This document shows, one piece after another, positions 1-4,157 of a stretch of DNA of 8,696 nucleotides. Under the pieces are notes generated by a model. It was not told where the DNA came from. It did no database searches and saw nothing but the letters and a program-made list of their open reading frames with translations. The stretch's first letter is position 1. Each line of letters starts with the position of its first letter. Source of the stretch: Minisyncoccota bacterium (GTDB lineage: Bacteria; Patescibacteriota; Minisyncoccia; UBA6257; 1-14-0-10-40-38); the NCBI GenBank assembly GCA_020052135.1, contig JAGVPS010000099.1:1-8696 (forward strand). Direction: 5' to 3'. The translations under genes were made by a program, and so were the position numbers.

Positions 1-38
1 ATGTGGTCCGTCATGTAATCAGAAAGTAGGATAATTCT

Positions 39-176
39 ATGGCCCACAGAAAAACAACAAGTCGCCGAGTCGCTACCAAAGCGAGCAGACTTTTGCGGAG
101 CGGGCGTTCATCTCCACGGGTAAAATCCGTAGCAGGGAGCGCACTGTCCCAGAAGCATGGACGACGACGCAGATAA
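39..176 (+). CDS. Short, very basic conserved-type protein, 45 aa, function unknown
   Basis: The ATG at 39 opens a 45-codon frame ending in TAA at 174-176. The in-frame stop TAG at 27-29 makes this the only ATG start. AGGA at 28-31 sits 7 nt before it and is the only good Shine-Dalgarno match in the window. The peptide runs from MAHRKTTSRRVATKAS to HGRRRR: rich in Arg, Lys and Ser, with no Asp or Glu, no Cys and no membrane segment, and an Arg-rich C-terminus. Its core, residues 10-38, reads roughly RVATKASRLLRSGRSS, then VKSVAGSALSQ. From memory this matches a widespread family of short uncharacterised bacterial proteins (pattern ASKxLRdgrtS...KSxAGSALsQ); I could not verify it. The charge suggests nucleic-acid or phosphate binding, which is inference only. 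A terminator lies about 115 nt downstream. Confidence 0.7.
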   Translation: MAHRKTTSRRVATKASRLLRSGRSSPRVKSVAGSALSQKHGRRRR

Positions 177-280
177 CGGGTACTTCGAAAAAGCGACCCA
201 GTAGTTAGAGCCTGATCGCCTGAGAATTTTCCGCAGGATAAAATTGCTGTCCGGCTTGGATGAGATGGCGAACGACCGGC

Positions 281-358
281 GCACCCTCGGCAGAAGCCCT
301 GCATTGCAGGGCTTCTCTGTTTTTGCTAACATACAGCTATGTTTTCGCTTACGAGGAA
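281..358 (-). pseudogene. Decayed inverted copy of tRNA-Arg (tRNA relic)
   Basis: Read on the minus strand, this stretch begins with CCTCGTAAGC (356 to 347), identical to bases 406-415 of the downstream tRNA-Arg (acceptor and D-arm). It ends with CTGCCGAGGGTGC (293 to 281), identical to 464-476 (T-stem, acceptor and discriminator), and TGCAGG is shared just before that. The order and the length (76 against 71 nt between the same landmarks) match a tRNA gene. The middle does not: no anticodon arm forms, the TTCGAAT T-loop is missing, and a 12-base self-complementary segment replaces the T-arm region. It is therefore unlikely to be a working tRNA. It could instead be an attachment-site scar or a chance resemblance, but three shared blocks in order make chance less likely. 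Confidence 0.45.
292..324 (+). terminator. Intrinsic terminator upstream of tRNA-Arg
   Basis: AGAAGCCCTGCA (292-303) is fully complementary to TGCAGGGCTTCT (305-316). In practice this gives an 11-bp stem with a 3-nt loop, followed by CTGTTTTT. It reads as a plus-strand Rho-independent terminator, probably for whatever transcript covers the short gene at 39-176. The U-tract begins 4 nt after the stem, so its efficiency is uncertain. Apart from this hairpin, 177-280 shows no gene or RNA family that I recognise. Confidence 0.6.
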
Positions 359-415
359 AAGAAGATAAAGATTGTTCAACGCACTTGTGCGTTTCTTTAT
401 CTTGCCCTCGTAAGC
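347..415. repeat. Inverted repeat running into the tRNA-Arg 5' end
   Basis: Three nested complementary pairs centre near 385: AACGCAC/GTGCGTT (378-384 with 387-393, separated by TT), AAGATAAAG/CTTTATCTT (362-370 with 395-403) and GCTTACGAGG/CCTCGTAAGC (347-356 with 406-415). The arms differ only by a 6-nt and a roughly 3-nt indel. The outer arm lies inside the mature tRNA sequence. Together with the 13-bp pair 281-293/464-476 this makes a roughly 196-bp imperfect palindrome. In a transcript reading through from upstream, this hairpin would compete with folding of the tRNA acceptor and D-arm. Confidence 0.8.
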
Positions 416-478
416 TAACGGATAAACTGCCTCGGTTCTAACGAGGACTTGCAGGTTCGAATCCTGCCGAGGGTGCCA
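404..478 (+). tRNA. tRNA-Arg (anticodon UCU), CCA encoded
   Basis: The cloverleaf can be drawn in full. The acceptor is GCCCTCG (404-410) with CGAGGGT (468-474), where the first pair is G-U. The D-arm is AGCT/AACT around AACGGATA (GG of the D-loop present; the third stem pair is a C-A mismatch). The anticodon stem CCTCG/CGAGG encloses GTTCTAA, giving anticodon TCT at 437-439 after U33. The variable loop is ACTT, and the T-arm is GCAGG-TTCGAAT-CCTGC. The discriminator is G475, followed by genomic CCA at 476-478. It reads AGA and AGG arginine codons. The weak D-stem and the G1-U72 pair are slightly unusual but tolerable. No clear promoter is visible; its 5' end is half of a long inverted repeat. 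Confidence 0.92.
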
Positions 479-514
479 ATTTTGAAATCGTCATCAAAAA
501 TCCCGTCCGTCCGA

Positions 515-565
515 GCAAGGGAATGGCGGAAGGGGGGTGTGGGGGGAATTCCGCCATTCCCTTGC
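515..565. repeat. Perfect 17-bp hairpin with a G6-TGT-G6 loop
   Basis: GCAAGGGAATGGCGGAA (515-531) is an exact reverse complement of 549-565. The 17-nt loop (532-548) is six G, TGT, six G, AA. On the plus strand the hairpin is followed by AAAAAA rather than a U-tract, and on the minus strand by mixed sequence, so it is not an intrinsic terminator in either direction. It resembles a REP-like or miniature palindromic element, and the two G6 runs could join a short quadruplex. No target-site duplication is evident. Confidence 0.75.
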
Positions 566-581
566 AAAAAATAGAGGCCAG

Positions 582-640
582 TCCCGCCGCCCTGCTCGTT
601 GAGAGCAGAACCCAGCAAAAAAGTTTTAACGCAGGCGGGA
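582..640 (+). other. Nested stem-loops, possible structured RNA or palindromic element
   Basis: TCCCGCC (582-588) pairs with GGCGGGA (634-640). Inside lies a second helix, CTGCTC/GAGCAG (592-597 with 603-608), around GTTGA. This lies between the G-loop hairpin and the small membrane protein gene, in a 266-nt gap after tRNA-Arg that otherwise holds no reading frame I believe in. It matches no RNA family I know, and the strand is uncertain. Confidence 0.3.
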
Positions 641-698
641 ATCATTTTGTAAAAGTAGGAAAGAAAAAATTTCAAAGAATCTCCCCAGGAATCGACAC

Positions 699-727
699 TT
701 GAAACCATTTGAATCTTTCTCTAATTT
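699..727 (+). promoter_or_regulatory. Possible promoter for the small membrane protein
   Basis: TTGAAA (699-704, five of six matches to the -35 consensus) is followed after 17 bp by TAATTT (722-727, a weak -10). This would place the transcript start near 734, about 11 nt before the preferred start codon at 745. An alternative -10, TATGAT at 735-740, lacks a partner at the right distance. Confidence 0.25.
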
Positions 728-744
728 GTAGTTATATGATTCTT

Positions 745-903
745 ATGAAGGTACTCATCGGGACGCTCGTTATCATCACGGTCATGGTTCTTTATTTCCT
801 AATGACCGGCGCGGAGAAAACCGTTGCCCCAACTGATGAGGGCTTTCAGGGACCAACCGAGATGCCTTACACAAATGGACCAAGTGAATCGCCTCCACAA
901 TAG
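745..903 (+). CDS. Small single-helix membrane protein, function unknown
   Basis: From ATG 745 this encodes 52 aa. Residues 2-20 form one hydrophobic helix (KVLIGTLVIITVMVLYFLM). The remaining 32 residues are hydrophilic, Pro/Ser/Thr-rich and acidic, ending in SPPQ. There is no Cys or lipobox and no clear signal-peptidase site, so an N-terminal anchor with an exposed flexible tail is likely. ATG 736 (adding MIL) and TTG 709 (adding 12 residues) are alternative starts; none has a Shine-Dalgarno sequence. I chose 745 because its product begins with a typical Met-Lys-hydrophobic anchor. The gene has its own terminator overlapping the stop codon, so it looks monocistronic. I do not recognise a family, and short anchors like this are hard to assign. 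Confidence 0.6.
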   Translation: MKVLIGTLVIITVMVLYFLMTGAEKTVAPTDEGFQGPTEMPYTNGPSESPPQ

Positions 904-929
904 AAGATTCGCATCTGTGGATATTTTTT
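894..929 (+). terminator. Intrinsic terminator of the small membrane protein gene
   Basis: TCCACA (894-899) pairs with TGTGGA (916-921). GAT-TCGC-ATC (906-915) stacks inside it, with the 6-nt bulge 900-905 on the 5' side, and TATTTTTT follows. The 5' arm lies in the last codons of the gene at 745-903, so termination is packed against its stop codon. It also separates that gene from tRNA-Gly. Confidence 0.6.
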
Positions 930-948
930 ATCACTAAGATTATTTGAA

Positions 949-977
949 TTGATTTATTAAGTAAGAATCTTTAGTAT
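949..977 (+). promoter_or_regulatory. Probable promoter of tRNA-Gly
   Basis: TTGATT (949-954) and TAGTAT (972-977) are 17 bp apart, each with four of six consensus matches. Transcription would begin around 984, only a few bases before the mature tRNA 5' end at 987. A shifted reading of the -10, TATATA at 975-980, would start at the mature end itself. Either way the 5' leader is very short. Confidence 0.4.
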
Positions 978-986
978 ATACGCATT

Positions 987-1062
987 GCGGGTGTGGTGTA
1001 GCGGTAGCACGTCACCTTGCCAAGGTGAAGGCTCGCGGGTTCGAATCCCGTCACCCGCTCCA
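987..1062 (+). tRNA. tRNA-Gly (anticodon GCC), CCA encoded
   Basis: All arms pair. The acceptor is GCGGGTG (987-993) with CACCCGC (1052-1058). The D-arm is GTGT-AGCGGTA-GCAC. The anticodon stem is TCACC/GGTGA around TTGCCAA, giving anticodon GCC. The variable loop is AGGCT, and the T-arm is GCGGG-TTCGAAT-CCCGT with a closing G-U. The discriminator is T1059, and genomic CCA is at 1060-1062. It reads GGC and GGU. The Nudix gene starts 72 nt downstream with no clear terminator or promoter between them, so the two may be co-transcribed. Confidence 0.97.
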
Positions 1063-1134
1063 GAATTAGAAATAGGCTTGCAAATGCAGATTCTACTTTC
1101 CGACAGAAGAAGAGAATAAGAAATTCCAAATAAC

Positions 1135-1554
1135 ATGGAAGAACAACGATTAAGGGTCGGAATTGGAGTAATGATTTTTAAGGAGAGTAAAGTTTTGTTA
1201 GGCAAACGCAAAGGGCCACGGGGGGGCGGATGCTATGCCTGGCCAGGAGGCCACCTGGATTTTGGCGAGTCAATGATTGAATGCGCTAAGCGCGAGACGA
1301 GAGAAGAGACAAATATCGAGATTGATAATGTTCGCTTCTTACGACTCCTGAATCTACAAGATGGCGGCAGACATTACGCCGACATAGCCTTTATCGCTGA
1401 TTGGAAAAATGGAGAGCCTAAGCTTATGGAACCGGAAAAATGCGAAGGGTGGGATTGGTATGATATTAATCACTTGCCCCAGCCTCTTTGGATTACCATC
1501 CCTAGTTATTTTGATGCACTAAAAACCGGAAGAAATTTCTACGATTCCCCATAA
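1135..1554 (+). CDS. Nudix hydrolase, NUDT15/MTH1-like nucleotide pyrophosphatase
   Basis: The 139-aa product is a single Nudix domain. The Nudix box runs from G39 through E45 to R53-E54-T-R-E57-E58, carrying the Mg-binding Glu pair. The usual Gly near its end is Asn60. The N-terminal strand RVGIGVMIF, then VLLGKRKGPRGGG and WPGGHLDFGES, and the C-terminal EPEKCEGWDWYDINHLP (99-115) are typical of the NUDT15-like branch, which removes pyrophosphate from modified or excess (deoxy)nucleoside triphosphates in the cytoplasm. The substrate cannot be fixed from sequence. Length is normal for the family and the frame is intact across a run of seven G (1220-1226). There is no Shine-Dalgarno sequence before ATG 1135. 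It may be read from the tRNA-Gly promoter. Confidence 0.92.
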   Translation: MEEQRLRVGIGVMIFKESKVLLGKRKGPRGGGCYAWPGGHLDFGESMIECAKRETREETNIEIDNVRFLRLLNLQDGGRHYADIAFIADWKNGEPKLMEPEKCEGWDWYDINHLPQPLWITIPSYFDALKTGRNFYDSP

Positions 1555-1572
1555 ACAGATCTTTTGGAGAAA

Positions 1573-1710
1573 TTAAACCCGCGAGAAGTTTGATACGAAA
1601 AAACCGCATTTCATTCTCCGTCCCATAGGTACTAACGTCTCTCCCCCGCTAGAGCTTCGGCGGGCAAGCATTCATTATCCCGCTCTGCAATTAGACTTTT
1701 TCGGGTTTAA
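1573..1710. repeat. Inverted repeat flanking a REP-like GC hairpin
   Basis: TTAAACCCG (1573-1581) and CGGGTTTAA (1702-1710) are exact 9-bp inverted copies. Between them lies a GC-rich stem, CCCGC (1645-1649) with GCGGG (1660-1664), inside a CCCGCTAGAGCTTCGGCGGG stretch. From memory, very similar GCCCGCCGAAGCTNTAGCGG sequences recur between genes in Parcubacteria genomes; this was not checked. No reading frame in 1555-1734 looks coding. Confidence 0.4.
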
Positions 1711-1711
1711 C

Positions 1712-1740
1712 CTTCCAAAAACCCTAAATCGAGTTATAAT
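1712..1740 (+). promoter_or_regulatory. Promoter of the sigma factor operon
   Basis: A perfect TATAAT at 1735-1740 lies 17 bp after CTTCCA (1712-1717, a weak -35). The start would be near 1747, giving a leader of about 63 nt. The -10 is of housekeeping (sigma-70) type, and I see no clear ECF-type GGAAC/CGTC pair, so self-activation by the encoded sigma factor is not supported here. Confidence 0.6.
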
Positions 1741-1751
1741 GGCAGACGTGA

Positions 1752-1801
1752 GGATAGGGGCCTGAGCTTCAAAAAGCTCGTAACTAAAGGGTTTCCTATT
1801 C
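1752..1801 (+). promoter_or_regulatory. Structured 5' leader of the sigma factor mRNA
   Basis: GGATAGG (1752-1758) can pair with CCTATTC (1795-1801, one G-U). It encloses a perfect hairpin, GAGCTT-CAAA-AAGCTC (1764-1779). The outer helix ends 8 nt before the start codon at 1810, in a leader with no Shine-Dalgarno sequence, so it could govern ribosome access. It matches no riboswitch class I know. Confidence 0.35.
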
Positions 1802-1809
1802 GTTTCCTT

Positions 1810-2367
1810 ATGTTAGAAGGTGAATTACGCATAATTGAAGAAGCAAAACAAGGCAATACTGGGTCTTTTGGATTGCTCTACAATCACTACGTTCCCCCTA
1901 TTTACCGCTTCATCTATATGAAGGTAAATGGCCGAGAGGAATCGGAGGACCTGACTCATGAGGTGTTTCTCGCGGCATGGCAAAATCTGTACCGCTATAA
2001 ATCGCAAGGGTTCCCCTTTTCGAGCTGGCTCTACCAGATTGCCCGCAATCGAGTCATTGATTTCTATCGGGTACAAAAAAATTACGCGAATATCGAAACC
2101 GTAGACGCAGAATTCGTGAGCGTTTCACATGGACTCGAGGAACGGATTGACGGGGATCTGAATTTACAAAAAATAAAAGGCGCCTTAAAAGCGCTTTCAC
2201 ACGACCAGCAGGATGTTCTCATAATGAAATTTATTGAAGATCTCTCTCATGCTGAAATCGCCGCCGCGTTAAAAAAGAGCGAGGGGGCGGTGCGGCTCAT
2301 TCAACACCGGGCCATACAAGCCTTAAAACGAATCGTTACTCAAGAAACCGAACCCGAAACCGCATAA
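1810..2367 (+). CDS. ECF-type RNA polymerase sigma factor (sigma-70 family)
   Basis: The 185-aa protein has the two-domain layout of group IV (ECF) sigma factors. Region 2 spans about residues 20-90, with DLTHEVFLAAWQNLYRY (47-63) and FSSWLYQIARNRVIDFYR (70-87) forming the core-binding and -10-binding helices. A linker rich in acidic residues covers about 90-118. Region 4 spans 122-175, with the helix-turn-helix LSHAEIAAALKKSEGAVRLI (145-164) for the -35 element. There is no region 1 or 3 and no C-terminal extension, and the length is normal. The next gene starts 7 nt after the stop and encodes a one-helix membrane protein, as expected for a sigma/anti-sigma pair. The start at 1810 lacks a Shine-Dalgarno sequence. 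The regulon is unknown. Confidence 0.93.
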   Translation: MLEGELRIIEEAKQGNTGSFGLLYNHYVPPIYRFIYMKVNGREESEDLTHEVFLAAWQNLYRYKSQGFPFSSWLYQIARNRVIDFYRVQKNYANIETVDAEFVSVSHGLEERIDGDLNLQKIKGALKALSHDQQDVLIMKFIEDLSHAEIAAALKKSEGAVRLIQHRAIQALKRIVTQETEPETA

Positions 2368-2374
2368 TTACGCC

Positions 2375-2809
2375 ATGGATATTCACGATGAACAACTGAA
2401 AAACTTCTTCCGCCCCGGACGAAATATCCATCCGTCCGAGAGTTTCCGCGAGCAATCACTGGGGCTGATTCTTTCTCGTACCCAAAAACAGCCTTCGTTT
2501 CCGGAAACCATCCGCCGTGAATTTTTGGAAAACATGAAATTTAGCCTCGCGCTGGGACTTGCAGCCGTATTTGTATTTATCGCCCTAGGCAGTCTTTCAA
2601 ATTGGGGGGGTGTCATGCCGGGCGGCGCCACGCGGGCAAATAATGAACTTCTTTCTGAGGCCGCTTCTCTTGAATTTCAAATTGAGCTGGGTAAAGCGGA
2701 ATATTTTACCCAATCAGCAGATGAGATAGCGCTCATGGTGGAAAGCCTCAAAAACAGTGAAACTAATAATGAGGCGCTCAATATCATTCTTGAGGGGCGA
2801 GTGTTCTAG
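2375..2809 (+). CDS. One-helix membrane protein, candidate anti-sigma factor
   Basis: This 144-aa protein has a charged, mainly basic N-terminal part (1-54), one hydrophobic helix (about 55-75, FSLALGLAAVFVFIALGSL) and an outer part of about 68 residues containing an acidic helix (90-125). Basic residues before the helix predict an inside N-terminus. This is the shape of a membrane anti-sigma factor: the cytoplasmic part could hold the sigma factor encoded 7 nt upstream, and the outer part could sense the envelope. I see no zinc-binding HxxxCxxC motif and no Cys at all, so it is not a standard ZAS anti-sigma factor. The role is inferred from position and shape. The frame crosses a G7 run (2604-2610) just after the helix. 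No Shine-Dalgarno sequence. Confidence 0.75.
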   Translation: MDIHDEQLKNFFRPGRNIHPSESFREQSLGLILSRTQKQPSFPETIRREFLENMKFSLALGLAAVFVFIALGSLSNWGGVMPGGATRANNELLSEAASLEFQIELGKAEYFTQSADEIALMVESLKNSETNNEALNIILEGRVF

Positions 2810-2812
2810 TAT

Positions 2813-3670
2813 ATGAAGCACTCCTTTTCAAAAGCTGTCGCTTTTTTTGCTCTTATGGGACTCTTGGGAAGCCCTCTCGCGCACGCCCAATCGGATGCCG
2901 TCAAAGCGGCTCGCGAGGCAGTCATTGAAAACTTAAGCGATATCAAGGATGTACAAAGCGCCGCGCTTTCCCCAGAGGAAAAGGCAGAAAAGGAACGCGT
3001 GCTCAAAAAAACCGCTTTTTCAAATCTGCTCTCTCTTTCAATCCTGGAAACAGAAGACGTACTTTCGAATCTCGAAGGGCTTGCGCTCGAAGGGCAACAT
3101 AGAGTTTTTGTACCGCTCCGCAAAGAGTTAACCGCCAATCTCAAGGAGTATAAAAAATACTTTGAGGCGCTCCGAGAGGTGCTCGCGGCAACCGAAACTA
3201 TCGGGGATATTCGCGGGCTCGCCGGGCAGTTTGAGGAGAAGCGCGAGTCGAGCTACAACGTGGACGTTAGAAAGGCGGTTGAAATGCTCGTGACGCTCCA
3301 CGTAGAGGAGATACTCGTGAAAGCACATGATCGGTCTGAAAAATTAACCACTGCAGTTAGGCGCGCAAAAAGCACAAAAGCAGAAACGCTCCTTCGCACA
3401 AATCTCCTTCGTGAGGCGGCAACACATCTGTCGCGCGCGCGAGGAACCGCACTTCTTGCTCGCGAGAAATTATCAGCATACTTACTCCCCCGCACAGAAG
3501 AGCAGGCGCCACTTACTAAAACTTCTGAGGCGGAGCAGGCGATAATGGAAAAGGTGGTTCCCGAACCAACGATTAGTGAACTCGCCGATCAGTCACTAGA
3601 AGAAACCAGAGAAGCATATAAAAACTTCATCGAGCTTACGGATTCTCTCAATAGAAAATCTTCCCGTTAA
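2813..3670 (+). CDS. Secreted all-helical protein in the sigma factor operon
   Basis: The 285-aa protein begins with a good signal peptide: basic n-region MKHSFSK, a hydrophobic core to about residue 19 and cleavage after AHA (23-25). The mature part is rich in Ala, Glu, Lys and Leu with almost no Gly or Pro until about residue 220, and is predicted to be long helices or coiled coil (30-220). A looser tail (225-255) precedes a final helix (255-280). There is no Cys in the mature protein and no catalytic motif I recognise. Its place as third gene resembles Parcubacterial operons with DUF5667-type secreted proteins, but the usual DUF5667 core motif (PGSPLYPLK-like) is not seen. It starts 3 nt after the previous stop, so translation is probably coupled. 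It may be the sensed or effector component; that is inference. Confidence 0.8.
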   Translation: MKHSFSKAVAFFALMGLLGSPLAHAQSDAVKAAREAVIENLSDIKDVQSAALSPEEKAEKERVLKKTAFSNLLSLSILETEDVLSNLEGLALEGQHRVFVPLRKELTANLKEYKKYFEALREVLAATETIGDIRGLAGQFEEKRESSYNVDVRKAVEMLVTLHVEEILVKAHDRSEKLTTAVRRAKSTKAETLLRTNLLREAATHLSRARGTALLAREKLSAYLLPRTEEQAPLTKTSEAEQAIMEKVVPEPTISELADQSLEETREAYKNFIELTDSLNRKSSR

Positions 3671-3682
3671 AATTACTTAAAC

Positions 3683-3710
3683 AAAAAACCCGGCACAAAC
3701 CGGGTTTTTT
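3683..3710. terminator. Strong bidirectional intrinsic terminator
   Basis: AAAAAACCCGG (3683-3693) pairs perfectly with CCGGGTTTTTT (3700-3710) around CACAAA. The A-tract and T-tract make it work on both strands. It lies between two converging genes, ending the sigma factor operon (plus) and the HU gene (minus). Confidence 0.92.
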
Positions 3711-3734
3711 GTTATATAAAGCAAAAAGCGTTTG

Positions 3735-4010
3735 TTACTTAACTGCTTCCTTTAAGAGCTTTCCTGCTCGGAACTTGGGCTTTACCGAGGCGGCGATCTG
3801 AATCGTCTCTCCGGTTTTAGGATTCCGACCCTGCCGTGCGGCGCGTTTCACAACGCGGAATGTGCCAAACCCCGTGATCGCAACCTCTTCGCCGCGGCCC
3901 AAAGACTTCATAATCGTATCAAACAAAGCCTCAACTGCTTCTTGCGATTGCTTTTTAGTCCCGATATTAGCGGCTTTCATGACCGCATCTACTAATCCGT
4001 CCTTTTTCAT
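3735..4010 (-). CDS. hup: HU-family nucleoid DNA-binding protein
   Basis: The 91-aa protein has the full HU/IHF fold: an N-terminal helical dimerisation body (1-40) and the family signature GFGTFRVVKRAARQGRNP (47-64). The DNA-binding arm follows, including the tip R61-N62-P63 whose Pro intercalates in minor grooves, then the C-terminal helix RAGKLLKEAV. A and G at the arm base and the KPKFRAGK tail are typical of bacterial HU rather than IHF. It bends and compacts DNA as a dimer in the nucleoid. Length is normal. It is transcribed from its own promoter in the rny-hup gap, through a leader carrying direct and inverted repeats. No Shine-Dalgarno sequence precedes the ATG (leader ends TTACCCAC). 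It ends in the shared terminator at 3683-3710. Confidence 0.97.
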   Translation of the reverse strand: MKKDGLVDAVMKAANIGTKKQSQEAVEALFDTIMKSLGRGEEVAITGFGTFRVVKRAARQGRNPKTGETIQIAASVKPKFRAGKLLKEAVK

Positions 4011-4017
4011 GTGGGTA

Positions 4018-4076
4018 AGTAATTGGTAACTAGAAACTAGTAATTGGTTTATGGAATTACCATTTACAAATTACTT
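4018..4076. repeat. Direct and inverted repeats in the HU leader
   Basis: AGTAATTGG occurs at 4018-4026 and again at 4039-4047, exactly 21 bp apart (two helical turns). Between them is the inverted repeat ACTAG-AAA-CTAGT (4029-4041). AAGTAATT (4017-4024) also recurs inverted as AATTACTT (4069-4076). All lie between the predicted transcript start and the HU start codon. The 21-bp spacing suits a dimeric protein binding one face of DNA, so this may be an operator or an mRNA control element. Confidence 0.5.
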
Positions 4077-4114
4077 TGCTAACGCTCGACCTTTTGTACA
4101 ACTTTCTTAGGGTT

Positions 4115-4143
4115 AGTATAACAAATACGGAAAACGTAAGCAA
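4115..4143 (-). promoter_or_regulatory. Promoter of the HU gene
   Basis: On the minus strand, TTGCTT (4143-4138) and TATACT (4120-4115, five of six matches) are 17 bp apart. The start falls near 4108, leaving a leader of about 98 nt. The promoter begins only 15 nt after the rny stop codon and no terminator separates them, so read-through from rny is also likely. Confidence 0.65.
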
Positions 4144-4157
4144 AACCAAGAGTACGA

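Noticed and set aside
108..332. Minus-strand frame with ILRRSGSNYW, faintly like a serine recombinase C-terminus
   Set aside because: The resemblance is a few residues only. It overlaps the better-supported short gene at 39-176, and no recombinase domain is present.
366..404. TTGTTC...TTTATC as a tRNA-Arg promoter
   Set aside because: The candidate -10 would start transcription inside the tRNA, at about 407-408.
244..441. Plus-strand 65-codon frame from TTG
   Set aside because: It runs through the terminator hairpin and the palindrome and ends inside tRNA-Arg at the anticodon loop; no protein-like pattern.
281..478. T-box or other riboswitch ahead of tRNA-Arg
   Set aside because: No T-box consensus (AGGGTGGNACCGCG) or known aptamer core is present; inverted duplication explains the pairing better.
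415..708. Minus-strand frame ending GTLGRIRTCKSSLEPRQFIR
   Set aside because: Its C-terminal part is the antisense of tRNA-Arg, a classic false gene; the rest covers the hairpin region and has no protein-like features.
957..1211. Minus-strand frame containing GAGDGIRTREPSPWQGDV
   Set aside because: This is the antisense of tRNA-Gly, a well-known spurious translation, and it also overlaps the Nudix start.
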